35,825 nucleotides of DNA, taken from assembly GCA_019120545.1 (NCBI GenBank), contig DWUX01000228.1:1-35825 (forward strand), in the 5' to 3' direction. Under the pieces are notes generated by a model, which worked only from the letters and a program-made list of their open reading frames with translations, searched no databases and was not told the origin of the DNA. This DNA comes from Candidatus Blautia stercoripullorum. Lineage in GTDB: Bacteria > Bacillota > Clostridia > Lachnospirales > Lachnospiraceae. Below, piece after piece: positions 1 to 12,024 of this stretch. Both the position numbers and the translations under genes were made by a program. The stretch's first letter is position 1; every line of letters starts with the position of its first letter.

Positions 1-47
1 CTACACCCTTAGCAGGGGCGCCTCTTCAGCCACTTGAGTATTTCTCC
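1..47 (-). tRNA. tRNA-Ser(GCU), 5' part, cut by window edge
   Basis: Read on the minus strand from position 47, the sequence begins GGAGAAATACTCAAGTGGCTG and continues through a D-arm typical of a class II serine tRNA. The anticodon arm follows, CGCCC-CTGCTAA-GGGTG, whose loop carries the anticodon GCT. The variable arm, T-arm and acceptor 3' strand lie outside the window. A consensus promoter lies about 55 bases upstream. Confidence 0.85.
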
Positions 48-101
48 ATTGCCTGAATAATTGATATTTATTCATTTTTCTGCTCTGCATGAGCAATATA
101 G

Positions 102-131
102 ATTATACCTCGTATTTTCCCAATTTGTCAA
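102..131 (-). promoter_or_regulatory. Sigma-A promoter of the tRNA-Ser gene
   Basis: On the minus strand there is a perfect -35 TTGACA (131-126) and a perfect -10 TATAAT (107-102), separated by 18 bases. The -10 ends 54 bases before the tRNA 5' end, which leaves a short leader for processing. A full consensus promoter fits a stable-RNA gene. Confidence 0.8.
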
Positions 132-185
132 CTACTTTTTAAAACTTTTTTTAATAAATATTTTTTTCCAGAGCAGGCCTGACAA

Positions 186-245
186 GAGCCGCCTCATTAA
201 TATATATCAGAAATATATAAATATTTTTCATTAATAAGACGGCTC
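186..245 (-). terminator. Long 3' hairpin behind lacZ
   Basis: A 16-bp inverted repeat (186-201 with 230-245) encloses an AT-rich loop and starts 30 bases after the lacZ stop. In minus-strand RNA all 16 positions pair, two of them as G-U. In plus-strand RNA those two would be C-A mismatches. That bias suggests the hairpin works in the lacZ transcript. No U-run follows the stem directly, so it may protect or process the 3' end rather than be a classical terminator. Confidence 0.55.
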
Positions 246-274
246 CCGATCATCCTTAAAAGATCTCTATACTT

Positions 275-3200
275 TTATATTCCCTGAAAACCAAAGGTAA
301 ATACCATTTTTTCATCCGTGTTCAGAAGATATTCTTCATGTGTTCTGGATCCCCAGCTGTCGTCTCCTCCGACTCCCATCTGCTGTTTGGAAACTCTGAC
401 TACTGTGTAGTGTATCTGAGGCAGCTCAAAATCATGTCTTGCGTTTTCTATTTCATGAGGTGTATAAGGAAGAGCTGAGAATTCCATGGAATCCCCTGTA
501 AAGAGGATACCTCTTCCCTTCTCATCTGTAACAGAGGCCCATCTTACTCCTGTCTTATTTCCGCATTCCTGAGGGTTCAGATATCTGGACATATTATCTT
601 TTACCTTATTTCTGTAAATTCCCAGTTTTCCTCCTCTGCACCTGTCTGTATAGGTTTCCTCCGGACCCATGCCGTACCACTCCACGTTCTGGTAATCTGC
701 GTTAAACTTAAACATTACCCCAAACTCAGGCATATCTCCCAGTTCTTTTACCGGATCATAAGATAATTCTGTCTCTATATAGCCGTCTCCATAAACCTTA
801 TAAGAAAGGAAACATTCTGACTGAGGCGCTGTAGGCATATAGTAATGATAAGTTACCTGCGCATATTCCTCTGTTACTGTAATCTGAGGATCTGCACTGA
901 CAGGATATCCTTCTGAAGGCCTTTTATGGGATATATACATACTTGCAAGCTTCCACTGACCATAACGGGCAGGCATAAGGCTTCCTTCGTCATTATCTGT
1001 AGGAGCTCTCCAGAAGTTAGGCTTTGGGATCATCTCGATCATTTCTTTTCCTCCGTATTTATAAGAGGCTAATCCTCCGTTCAGGTAAGAAAAGATTGCC
1101 GAGAAGTTTTCACCCTTTACCCCAAAATTATGCAGACTGTTAATCACACGCAGTTTTCCTTTATGTACCGGCTTGTTTCCTTCTATCCGGTAAGTATACT
1201 GTCCGAAAGCCACCTCATAGCCCTTTTCTGCCCAGAGGGTATCTTCCTTCAGATGGAAAGATACAGTGATCGTATACTCTCCCGGAAGAGTCTGAGAAAG
1301 ATCAGGAAGAGGATAAACATCTTCCTTTAAAGGTTCCGTATGGGTTTCCAAGAGAAGGCTCCTGATTTCTCTGCCGTCATTTTTCAAAGATACTTTGCAC
1401 TGGAAAGAATCTGTATTCACAAAAAGATTTTTATTAATGATCTTAACCTTATCTTTTTCTACCAGTGCAGAAATATTCTGGTAGTTGAATTTAACTTCCT
1501 GCATTTTGGGAGAAGGCTCTCTGTCTCCTCCATATACGATTCCATTTCCGCTGAAGTTATAGTCAGTAGGCCGGTCTCCAAAGTCTCCTCCATAAGCCTG
1601 GAAAGTTTTTCCATATCGGTCTTTCTTTCCTATAGACTGATCTATATAATCCCAGATAAAGCCTCCCTGATAAAGAGGTTCTGTGTCTGTCAGATCTGTA
1701 TATTTATCCATTCCTCCGCAGGAATTTCCCATAGCATGGGTATATTCACAACAAATGAAAGGTTTGCTTCTGTCTTTTTCCAGAAATTTCTTAATGTCTT
1801 TTACGCTGGTATACATCTGGCTTTCCATATCGCTGGTGTCATTATAGCGCCGGTCATGGAAAATTCCTTCATAATGGACCAGACGGGTTGGATCTTCTTT
1901 TTTCAGGAACTGGGACATCTCATAGATATCCTTTCCCCCGAAAGATTCATTTCCACAGGACCAGATCAGGATAGCAGGATGATTTTTATCTCTCTGATAC
2001 ATAGAATTTACTCTGTCCAGCATCATATCCAGCCACTCTTCCTTATCGCAGGGCACAATGTCCGTCCAGTCTCCCGTCCGCTCTGCAACGTCCCAGGATC
2101 CGTGAGACTCCATATTATTTTCATCGATCATATACAGTCCATATTCATCACAGAGATCATAGATAAATTCATCATCCGGATAATGACAGGTACGGATAGC
2201 ATTAATGTTATTCCGTTTCATAGTCACTATATCTTTCACCACATCTTCTTTTCTTACGCAGCGTCCTGTAACAGAATTAAACTCATGGCGGTTTACCCCT
2301 TTAAATACGATCCGCTTTCCGTTCAGGGTCATGATCCTGTCTTTCATCTCAAATCTCCGGAATCCTACCTTCTGAGGAATAATCTCCATGAGATTTCCCC
2401 GGCAGTCCATGATCTCCAGGTACAGATCGTAAAGAACAGGGGTTTCTGCGCTCCAGAGCCTGGGATTTTCTACCGGAAATACAATTTTTGTTTCTTCTGA
2501 TACTTCAATTTCTTCACAATGAAGGACCTCCCCGTCTTTACACAGAGAGATCTTCCCCAGACCCTTCTGAGAAGCCTTGATAACCAGTTCCAGATCCGCC
2601 TTTGTAAAAGTATCGTCTAAATAAGTACGGACTCTGATATCTTCTGCATGGACTTCAGGTACCGTATACAGATATACGTCCCGGAAGATTCCGGAAAAGC
2701 GGAAAAAGTCCTGGTCTTCGCACCAGCTGGATGATGTCCATTTAAATACCTGAACCGCAAGCTTATTTTCCCCGTCTTTAAGATAAGGGGTCAGATCAAA
2801 TTCTGAGGGAGTAAAGCTGTCTTCACTGTATCCGGCAAACTTCCCGTTCAGCCACAGAGCCATACCGCTTTCCACGCCCTGGAAAGAAATGCAGACTTTC
2901 TTTCCCTTCATATTTTCCGGAACCTGAAAATACTTTACATAGCTTCCCACAGGATTAAATTCTTCAGGGATTTCCCCGGGACGGATCTCTTCTCTTCCCT
3001 CCCATGGATACTGGGTATTGGCATACTGAGGACTGTCATATCCCTCCATCTGGATGTGGGCGGGAACCCGGATATCATCCCAGGACATACAGGAAAACTC
3101 TTCTTTTTCAAATCCTTTTATAGTCCCCTGATAGTTTTTGGCGTAGTGAAATTTCCAGAGCCCCTTCAAACTGTACCGAAAAGACTCCATTCCCTGCTCC

Positions 3201-3304
3201 ATATGTTCTCTGGACTCATAGTATTTATGGTTGGAATGAGCCGGCAGTCTTTTATCTCTGAAATATCCGGGATCCTTCACTTTACTGTAGTCAAAAAATT
3301 CCAT
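275..3304 (-). CDS. lacZ: Beta-galactosidase, LacZ type (GH2)
   Basis: This is a full-length, roughly 1009-residue family 2 glycoside hydrolase expected to cleave beta-D-galactosides such as lactose in the cytoplasm; there is no signal peptide. The order is an N-terminal jelly-roll sugar-binding region, an Ig-like domain, the TIM barrel and a C-terminal beta-galactosidase small-chain domain. The acid/base Glu is in WSCGNES (about residue 453) and the nucleophile Glu in CCEYTHAMGNS (about 520). A start at 3316 would touch the Shine-Dalgarno AGGAGG with no spacing, so the ATG at 3304, 12 bases from it, is preferred. The ribosome site sits immediately before the plsC stop, so lacZ is probably co-transcribed with plsC. 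No permease or regulator is adjacent, which is unusual for lacZ. Confidence 0.93.
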   Translation of the reverse strand: MEFFDYSKVKDPGYFRDKRLPAHSNHKYYESREHMEQGMESFRYSLKGLWKFHYAKNYQGTIKGFEKEEFSCMSWDDIRVPAHIQMEGYDSPQYANTQYPWEGREEIRPGEIPEEFNPVGSYVKYFQVPENMKGKKVCISFQGVESGMALWLNGKFAGYSEDSFTPSEFDLTPYLKDGENKLAVQVFKWTSSSWCEDQDFFRFSGIFRDVYLYTVPEVHAEDIRVRTYLDDTFTKADLELVIKASQKGLGKISLCKDGEVLHCEEIEVSEETKIVFPVENPRLWSAETPVLYDLYLEIMDCRGNLMEIIPQKVGFRRFEMKDRIMTLNGKRIVFKGVNRHEFNSVTGRCVRKEDVVKDIVTMKRNNINAIRTCHYPDDEFIYDLCDEYGLYMIDENNMESHGSWDVAERTGDWTDIVPCDKEEWLDMMLDRVNSMYQRDKNHPAILIWSCGNESFGGKDIYEMSQFLKKEDPTRLVHYEGIFHDRRYNDTSDMESQMYTSVKDIKKFLEKDRSKPFICCEYTHAMGNSCGGMDKYTDLTDTEPLYQGGFIWDYIDQSIGKKDRYGKTFQAYGGDFGDRPTDYNFSGNGIVYGGDREPSPKMQEVKFNYQNISALVEKDKVKIINKNLFVNTDSFQCKVSLKNDGREIRSLLLETHTEPLKEDVYPLPDLSQTLPGEYTITVSFHLKEDTLWAEKGYEVAFGQYTYRIEGNKPVHKGKLRVINSLHNFGVKGENFSAIFSYLNGGLASYKYGGKEMIEMIPKPNFWRAPTDNDEGSLMPARYGQWKLASMYISHKRPSEGYPVSADPQITVTEEYAQVTYHYYMPTAPQSECFLSYKVYGDGYIETELSYDPVKELGDMPEFGVMFKFNADYQNVEWYGMGPEETYTDRCRGGKLGIYRNKVKDNMSRYLNPQECGNKTGVRWASVTDEKGRGILFTGDSMEFSALPYTPHEIENARHDFELPQIHYTVVRVSKQQMGVGGDDSWGSRTHEEYLLNTDEKMVFTFGFQGI

Positions 3305-3322
3305 ATTCCTATCCATCCTCCT

Positions 3323-4078
3323 TTATTTATTTTCATTTTCTTTAATAACCTTTTCTATCCTTGCTCTCACTTCCTGAGCAATTTCAACGGTTTTCATATC
3401 TTTATATTCTTCATACAAAAGAGGCTTCAGAAAATGCACCTGTACGGTAACCTTTTCTATAGATTTTGTGTCGAAAGACTTATAGGAATCTATAAGAGCC
3501 ACAGGTACGATGGGACATTTTGCCTTAACTGCGCATTTAAAGCTTCCCCCTTTGAATTCATGGACATTGTTAGGATCCTTTGTCCTGGTCCCTTCCGCAA
3601 AGATCAGATAATTTCTCCCTGCTTTTACTTCCTTTGTGACCTGAATGATCACCTGCATGGACTGTTTCACATCTTCCCTGTCTATGGCATAGGCTTTCAT
3701 ACAGGCGAAAACCTGTTTTAAAAAGGGAATGTTCTGTATTTCTTTTTTCATAACTACAGAAAAAGGCGTAGGACACGCCTGTATGATAGCAAGAACATCG
3801 AACAGCCCCTGATGATTCGGGAAAAACATAAAACCGTTTTCCTTTGGTATATTTTCCTGTCCATGAACATCAATATGGATCCTTCCTCCTACAATTGCCC
3901 TGTTATCTATAAATCTTAATAATTTATATCTTTCTTCTTCTGTATACTTGTCTACATGACTGGCATAATAACATAATTTAAACCAATAATAAGGAACTAA
4001 AATAATATTATATGCCACCATCAATAGAATTCTTTTCACTTTTCCCTGCTCACTTTCTAATTCTCTTTTTGTTTTCAT
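3323..4078 (-). CDS. plsC: 1-acyl-sn-glycerol-3-phosphate acyltransferase
   Basis: A 251-residue PlsC/LPLAT-family enzyme that makes phosphatidic acid from lysophosphatidic acid and an acyl donor at the membrane. The catalytic HX4D motif is NHQGLFD (His89 to Asp94) and the second block is AEGTRT (about 161-166). A hydrophobic stretch near residues 17-40 would anchor it. The assigned ATG at 4078 has no Shine-Dalgarno; it directly follows the U-rich tail of a strong hairpin. A GTG at 4039, preceded by AGGG, or the ATG at 4021 are possible true starts. It lies between the gyrase operon terminator and lacZ. Confidence 0.88.
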   Translation of the reverse strand: MKTKRELESEQGKVKRILLMVAYNIILVPYYWFKLCYYASHVDKYTEEERYKLLRFIDNRAIVGGRIHIDVHGQENIPKENGFMFFPNHQGLFDVLAIIQACPTPFSVVMKKEIQNIPFLKQVFACMKAYAIDREDVKQSMQVIIQVTKEVKAGRNYLIFAEGTRTKDPNNVHEFKGGSFKCAVKAKCPIVPVALIDSYKSFDTKSIEKVTVQVHFLKPLLYEEYKDMKTVEIAQEVRARIEKVIKENENK

Positions 4079-4085
4079 AAAAAGA

Positions 4086-4125
4086 AGTGTGCATTAAAAA
4101 AATCTCTTTACTTTTAATGCACACT
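4086..4125 (-). terminator. Rho-independent terminator after the gyrase operon
   Basis: A perfect 14-bp inverted repeat (4086-4099 with 4112-4125) with a 12-base loop. On the minus strand it is followed by TTCTTTTT, which runs into the plsC start codon. It lies 29 bases after the lipoprotein stop and should end the dnaA-to-gyrA transcripts. An alternative is an attenuator for plsC. Confidence 0.75.
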
Positions 4126-4154
4126 CCGGACAGAGCTATCCTCACTCCTTTGAT

Positions 4155-4748
4155 CTACTGATCCCCTTTGACCAGCTGACCAAAACGCTTATCCAATTCT
4201 TCTTTATAAGACGGATTTTCCTCCTGAAACTTTTTTAAATCCTCCTGATAATTTTTATAAGTCTTTGTATTCATAAATTTCTCATAGGCATACCTTGAAT
4301 ACTTGCCCATTTCTTCTGTAACGTCTTTCGCCGGAACAACATAGTAGGTTTTATCCTTCTTGTTTACATAATAGAAAGACAGCACAGGACACTTCTGACC
4401 CTTTTCTTTTTTCTCTGTCTTATAGGTAAACCATACATAGATCAGCCGGCTTTCCCCGCTTTTTCCAAGAGAATCCGACTTTTCAAATTCTATGTTTTCA
4501 GCCTGGTATGCCTTGAAAAGCCGCATATTATAATCCATTTCTTTCTGGATATCCTCCTGGACATCTTCTTTCTCAACGCCGTAGCACTCTTTAACAGCCT
4601 GGGTATCCTGCTCCTGATAAGAAAGGATCAGAGATTTTACCACATCTTCCGGAGATTTATTCTTTACTCCTTTGCTGCAGCTTCCTAAAAAAATTATCAT
4701 AACAGAGGCTGTCAGAATTAATAGAACCCCTTTTTTAAATACTGACAT
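4155..4748 (-). CDS. Small lipoprotein of unknown function
   Basis: A 197-residue protein with a type II signal peptide: Lys5-Lys6, a hydrophobic core, and the lipobox LGSC with Cys24 as the lipidated residue. The mature part is charged and reads like a small single-domain lipoprotein (KSPEDVVKSLILSYQEQDTQAVKECYG), resembling DUF4878/NTF2-like lipoproteins in pattern only. It starts 8 bases after the gyrA stop, so it shares that transcript. Function not recognised. Confidence 0.8.
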   Translation of the reverse strand: MSVFKKGVLLILTASVMIIFLGSCSKGVKNKSPEDVVKSLILSYQEQDTQAVKECYGVEKEDVQEDIQKEMDYNMRLFKAYQAENIEFEKSDSLGKSGESRLIYVWFTYKTEKKEKGQKCPVLSFYYVNKKDKTYYVVPAKDVTEEMGKYSRYAYEKFMNTKTYKNYQEDLKKFQEENPSYKEELDKRFGQLVKGDQ

Positions 4749-4756
4749 GAAATTAT

Positions 4757-7246
4757 TTATCCCTCTCCGCTTCCGCTTTCTGTATCTTCGTTACTTGCTT
4801 CTTCGTCTTTATCTCTTACTTTTGCAATACTTGCCACTGTAATGTCATCTTTCAGATCCATCAGTTTCACTCCTGATGTAATTCTTCCCAAAATGGAAAT
4901 ATCCTTACATTCCAGCCGTATGATAATACCCTCTGTAGTGATCAGCATAATGTCATTGTCACTGTTTACCGCCTTTACGCCGATCACGTTTCCTGTTTTT
5001 TCCGTGATCTTATAACATTTCACGCCTTTTCCGCCTCGGTTTTGACGGGTAAATTCTCCTACAGATGTACGTTTTCCAAGTCCTTTTTCAGAAACGATCA
5101 GCAGATAATCACCCTGACAGGTAAGCTGCATGCCGATAACCTCATCCTCCTCCATAAGGTTAATGCCTCTTACTCCCATGGAAACTCTTCCGGTAACTCT
5201 TACGTCTGTTTCTTTAAAACGGATACACTGGCCGAATTTGGTTACCAGGATGATATCTTTCTTATTGTCTGTGAACTTCACTTCAATCAGCTCGTCATCT
5301 TCTCTTAAAGCAATGGCAGCCAGACCGGTTTTTCTCACATTTGCATAATCCTCGATAGGGGTTTTCTTAACCAGTCCGTTTTTCGTTGCCATAAAGAGAT
5401 AGTTGCCCTTTTTGAACTCATTGATAGGGATCACTGCAGTGATCTTTTCCTCCGGCTGCAGCTGAAGCAGATTGATAATGGCCGTTCCCCTTGCCGTTCT
5501 GCCTGCTTCCGGGATCTCATAAGCCTTTATCCGGTACACCCTTCCTGTACTGGTAAAGAACATCAGATAATGATGGGTAGTAGTCATCAGCAGTTCTTCA
5601 ATATAATCGTCCTCTATGGTGGACATACCCTTGATCCCTTTGCCGCCTCTGTTCTGACTGCGGAAATTGTCAACAGTCATTCTCTTTATGTAGCCCAGTT
5701 TTGTCATGGCTATCACAGTATTTTCTTTTGGTATCAGATCTTCCATGGAGATATCGTATTCATCATAACCGATAGAAGTTCTTCTTTCGTCTCCATACTT
5801 TTCCGCAATAGCAAGAATCTCTTCCCTGATCACCCGAAGAAGAAGATTTCTGTCTGAAAGGATTGCTTTCAGTTCTTTTATCTTTGCTTCCAGTTCGTTG
5901 AATTCATTCTGAAGACGTTCTCTTTCCATTCCTGTAAGCTGATACAGTCTCATATTAACAATTTCCTGAGCCTGTACGTCAGTAAATTCAAAGGTCTCCA
6001 TCAAAGTATCTTTTGCTTCCTGTCTGTTTTTAGAATTCCGGATGATCTGGATCACCTGATCGATCACATCCAGGGCTTTCAGCAGACCGGATACTATATG
6101 GGCTCTGGCTTCCGCTTTGTTCAGGTCATATTGTGTCCTTCTGGTGACCACATCTTCCTGATGGTTCAGATAGTGGTTCAGCATCTCCAGAAGGCTCATA
6201 ACCTTAGGTGTATTTCCCACCAGAGCCAGCATGATCACGCCAAAAGTATCCTGAAGCTGGGTATGTTTATAAAGCTGATTTAAGATCACATTGGCATTGG
6301 CGTCTCTTTTCAGTTCAATGCAGATCCGCATTCCCTCTCTGTTAGAGTGGTCATTGATAGCCGTGATCCCTTCTACTTTTTTATCTCTTACCAGCTCGGC
6401 GATCTTTTCTATCAGTCTTGCCTTATTTACCAGATAAGGCAGTTCTGTCACAATGATCTGGCTCTTTCCGTTAGGCATTGTCTCAATATCTGTCACCGCA
6501 CGGACCCGGATCTTTCCTCTTCCTGTCCTGTAGGCCTCTTCAATGCCTCTGGTTCCAAGTATCGTAGCTCCTGTGGGGAAATCCGGTCCCTTTACGATAG
6601 AGAGGATTTCCTCAATAGTGGTTTCTCTGTTTTCTTCAATCTGATTGTCAATGATCTTTACCACCGCGTTAATGATCTCCCTCAGGTTATGAGGAGGAAT
6701 ATTGGTGGCCATACCTACGGCGATCCCTGAAGTACCGTTTGCCAGAAGATTTGGATATCTGGAAGGCAGCACCGTAGGCTCTTTTTCTGTACCGTCAAAG
6801 TTTGGCACGAAATCAATAGTATTTTTATTGATATCCGCCAGCATTTCCATGGAAATCTTGCTTAAGCGGGCTTCTGTATAACGCATGGCGGCTGCTCCGT
6901 CGCCATCCACAGAACCGAAGTTTCCGTGGCCGTCAACCAGAGGATATCTGGTTGACCAGTCCTGAGCCATATTGACCAGAGCGCCGTATATGGAGCTGTC
7001 TCCATGGGGATGATATTTACCCATTGTATCACCTACGATACGGGCGCATTTTCTGTGAGGCTTATCAGGACCGTTATTTAATTCTATCATGGAATACAGG
7101 ATTCTTCTCTGTACCGGCTTCAGGCCGTCTCTTACATCAGGAAGCGCCCTGGAGGCGATCACGCTCATGGCGTATTCAATATAGGATTCCTCCATTTTTT
7201 TCTGCAGGTCAACTTCCTGGACTTTGTCAAAAATATTATCTTCCAT
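4757..7246 (-). CDS. gyrA: DNA gyrase subunit A
   Basis: An 829-residue breakage-reunion subunit of gyrase, which with GyrB introduces negative supercoils. The winged-helix core holds the catalytic Tyr123 ([11 protein letters not shown]), followed by a coiled-coil gate and a C-terminal beta-pinwheel with a GyrA-box-like QNRGGKG segment. The quinolone-determining region reads [13 protein letters not shown]. Ser84 matches E. coli Ser83, but Gly88 stands where E. coli has Asp87. An acidic tail ([18 protein letters not shown]) ends the protein. Shine-Dalgarno AAAGGAGA supports the start; gyrB ends 34 bases upstream. Confidence 0.97.
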   Translation of the reverse strand: MEDNIFDKVQEVDLQKKMEESYIEYAMSVIASRALPDVRDGLKPVQRRILYSMIELNNGPDKPHRKCARIVGDTMGKYHPHGDSSIYGALVNMAQDWSTRYPLVDGHGNFGSVDGDGAAAMRYTEARLSKISMEMLADINKNTIDFVPNFDGTEKEPTVLPSRYPNLLANGTSGIAVGMATNIPPHNLREIINAVVKIIDNQIEENRETTIEEILSIVKGPDFPTGATILGTRGIEEAYRTGRGKIRVRAVTDIETMPNGKSQIIVTELPYLVNKARLIEKIAELVRDKKVEGITAINDHSNREGMRICIELKRDANANVILNQLYKHTQLQDTFGVIMLALVGNTPKVMSLLEMLNHYLNHQEDVVTRRTQYDLNKAEARAHIVSGLLKALDVIDQVIQIIRNSKNRQEAKDTLMETFEFTDVQAQEIVNMRLYQLTGMERERLQNEFNELEAKIKELKAILSDRNLLLRVIREEILAIAEKYGDERRTSIGYDEYDISMEDLIPKENTVIAMTKLGYIKRMTVDNFRSQNRGGKGIKGMSTIEDDYIEELLMTTTHHYLMFFTSTGRVYRIKAYEIPEAGRTARGTAIINLLQLQPEEKITAVIPINEFKKGNYLFMATKNGLVKKTPIEDYANVRKTGLAAIALREDDELIEVKFTDNKKDIILVTKFGQCIRFKETDVRVTGRVSMGVRGINLMEEDEVIGMQLTCQGDYLLIVSEKGLGKRTSVGEFTRQNRGGKGVKCYKITEKTGNVIGVKAVNSDNDIMLITTEGIIIRLECKDISILGRITSGVKLMDLKDDITVASIAKVRDKDEEASNEDTESGSGEG

Positions 7247-7280
7247 CTGGTTTCTCCTTTTGCCCCTGGTATCCTTTTAT

Positions 7281-10353
<3,073 letters not shown>

Positions 10354-10376
10354 AAGTCACCTTTACCGCTGCCTTG

Positions 10377-10586
10377 TTATTTTTCAATCCGGATCTCCTC
10401 TCCTTTATAAGAAATCACATCGCCGTCATATAATTTACGGCCTCTGCGCGTCTCTGTCTCTCCATTGACCCGGACCTCTCCATCCTGGATCACATACTTT
10501 GCTTCCACTCCGTCTTCCGCCAGATTGGCGGCTTTGAGCGCCTGTCCCAGTTTTATAAATTCATCTCTTAATTTGATAATTTCCAT
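10377..10586 (-). CDS. yaaA: S4-domain RNA-binding protein YaaA
   Basis: A 69-residue protein that is essentially one S4 RNA-binding domain (IKLGQALKAANLAEDGVEAKYVIQDGEVRVNGE). It is found between dnaN and recF across Firmicutes and is linked there to ribosome assembly. The ATG at 10586 has AAGGGG seven bases upstream; an earlier in-frame ATG at 10616 adds ten residues but has no such site. Confidence 0.9.
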   Translation of the reverse strand: MEIIKLRDEFIKLGQALKAANLAEDGVEAKYVIQDGEVRVNGETETRRGRKLYDGDVISYKGEEIRIEK

Positions 10587-10636
10587 ATTTTTCCCCTTAA
10601 ATCCCCTCTCTGGCATTTTTTATCAATATATTCCGA

Positions 10637-11749
10637 CTATCTGCTTACTGCATTAAAATTTACCGGCAGTATCAGATAAATATACTGCTGGGCATCATCC
10701 CTGATAAAGCAGGGCGCCTTAGGATTCATAAGATATATGCTGATCTCCTCGTCATCGATCACCTTCAGGGCATCGATGAGAAACTTCGGATTAAAACCGA
10801 TCATAATATCTTTTCCCTCTTTTTCAATATCAATATCTTCTTTCATAGATCCGATCTGAGAATCAATGCTCAGCTCCATCTGTCCATCCTCTATGTTTAT
10901 GATAATCGGCTTCTTATCTCCTTCCTTTACAAGAAGGGTAGCTCTGTCGATACAGTCCAGAAATTCCTTTTTGTTAATCTTTACTTTTGTCTCATAATCA
11001 CTGGAAAGCATCTGGTCGATCTTGAAATATTCCCCTTCAATAAGACGGGAAACTACAGTTGTGTCGTCAAATTCAAATAAGATATGGTTCGAGGACAGAT
11101 AGATATCTACCATATCTTCCAGCTCTCCGGACAAAATCTTGCTGATCTCGCTCAAGGTTTTTCCCGGAACCACTACTTTACGGTTTTCACAGGCCTCCTG
11201 AAGAGGAACCCGGCGGATGGAAATCCTGTGTCCATCCAGAGAGATAACCCTCAGTCTGTTGTCTTCAATCTGAAAAAGCTCTCCGGTCATCAGTTTGTTG
11301 TTTTCATTTAAAGCGATGGAAAAAATGGTCTGCCGGATGATTTCCTTCAAAGTAAACTGTGAAACCCGTATACAGTCATTTTTTTCTATCAAAGGAAGAT
11401 ATGCAAAGTCCTCTCCGGATTTACCGGGAATATTAAATTTTGCTTTTTCACAGGTAATAGTTGTATTCAGTCTTTCATCGGTTTCTATAGTAACATCGCT
11501 GTCTGGAAGTTTACGGATAATCTCAGAAAAGATCTTTGCGTCAAGAGCAATGACTCCCTTTTCCAGTACCATGCCCTGTACCCGGGTTTCAATGCCCAGT
11601 TCCATATCATTAGATGTAAATTTGATGTCGTTTGTTGAAGCGTCGATGAGGATGCATTCCAGAATGGGCATGGTTGTCTTAGCCGGAACGGCTTTCATAA
11701 CGATATTGACACTTTTCTGAAGTTCAGCTTTAGAACAAAATAATTTCAT
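10637..11749 (-). CDS. dnaN: DNA polymerase III sliding clamp (beta)
   Basis: A 370-residue beta clamp of three repeated clamp folds that tethers the replicative polymerase to DNA. It starts MKLFCSKAELQKSVNIVMKAV, typical of clostridial DnaN, and ends LMPVN-like as LILPVNFNAVSR. The frame is open to 11995, but that upstream part covers the DnaA-box cluster and is not clamp-like. AAAGGAAG precedes the ATG at 11749. Confidence 0.96.
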   Translation of the reverse strand: MKLFCSKAELQKSVNIVMKAVPAKTTMPILECILIDASTNDIKFTSNDMELGIETRVQGMVLEKGVIALDAKIFSEIIRKLPDSDVTIETDERLNTTITCEKAKFNIPGKSGEDFAYLPLIEKNDCIRVSQFTLKEIIRQTIFSIALNENNKLMTGELFQIEDNRLRVISLDGHRISIRRVPLQEACENRKVVVPGKTLSEISKILSGELEDMVDIYLSSNHILFEFDDTTVVSRLIEGEYFKIDQMLSSDYETKVKINKKEFLDCIDRATLLVKEGDKKPIIINIEDGQMELSIDSQIGSMKEDIDIEKEGKDIMIGFNPKFLIDALKVIDDEEISIYLMNPKAPCFIRDDAQQYIYLILPVNFNAVSR

Positions 11750-12024
11750 GGTGTGTATAACTTCCTTTCTGTGATGGAGTGCTTTAAAAAAAATAAATTT
11801 ATTAACTAATCCGCAGTAGCCGCCGTAGGGGCTGTGAATATGTGCATAACTGCCAAAAACCCTGTAAAAACCGGGTTTTGGAGTATGGATAACTTTGTGG
11901 GTTAATCCTGAAGTTCCTGTGAAGAGCCAGTTGATAAAGGTGTGGATAAAAAACCCGGCTTTTGGGAAGGATTCAGGTTTCCACATGGAATTCACATTAT
12001 ATGCACTTTAGGTTGTGGATAAAT
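11750..12024 (-). other. Second origin segment: DnaA boxes and AT-rich stretch
   Basis: The dnaA-dnaN gap holds perfect DnaA boxes (TGTGGATAA) at 12014-12022 and 11941-11949, and one-mismatch boxes at 11884-11892 and 11841-11849. Next towards dnaN come a GC-rich stretch (about 11812-11833) and an AT-only-like run (about 11784-11808). On the minus strand this gives boxes, a GC block, then TAGTTAATAAAT. The layout resembles the B. subtilis unwinding site between dnaA and dnaN (inference). Inverted CCGGGTTTT and AAAACCCGG pieces also occur here. Confidence 0.65.
11996..12023 (-). promoter_or_regulatory. Candidate dnaN promoter overlapped by a DnaA box
   Basis: On the minus strand, -10 TATAAT lies at 12001-11996 and a weak -35 TTTATC at 12023-12018, with a 16-base spacer. 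The perfect DnaA box at 12014-12022 covers the -35. If used, DnaA bound here would block the promoter. No start-site data are available. Confidence 0.4.

Noticed and set aside
1340-2500. 386-codon plus-strand frame opposite lacZ
   Set aside because: It is a shadow of lacZ, whose motifs and full length are unambiguous; no ribosome site.
11750-11995. 82-residue N-terminal extension of dnaN
   Set aside because: It covers DnaA boxes and the AT-rich stretch and has no clamp similarity; the start at 11749 has a good ribosome site.
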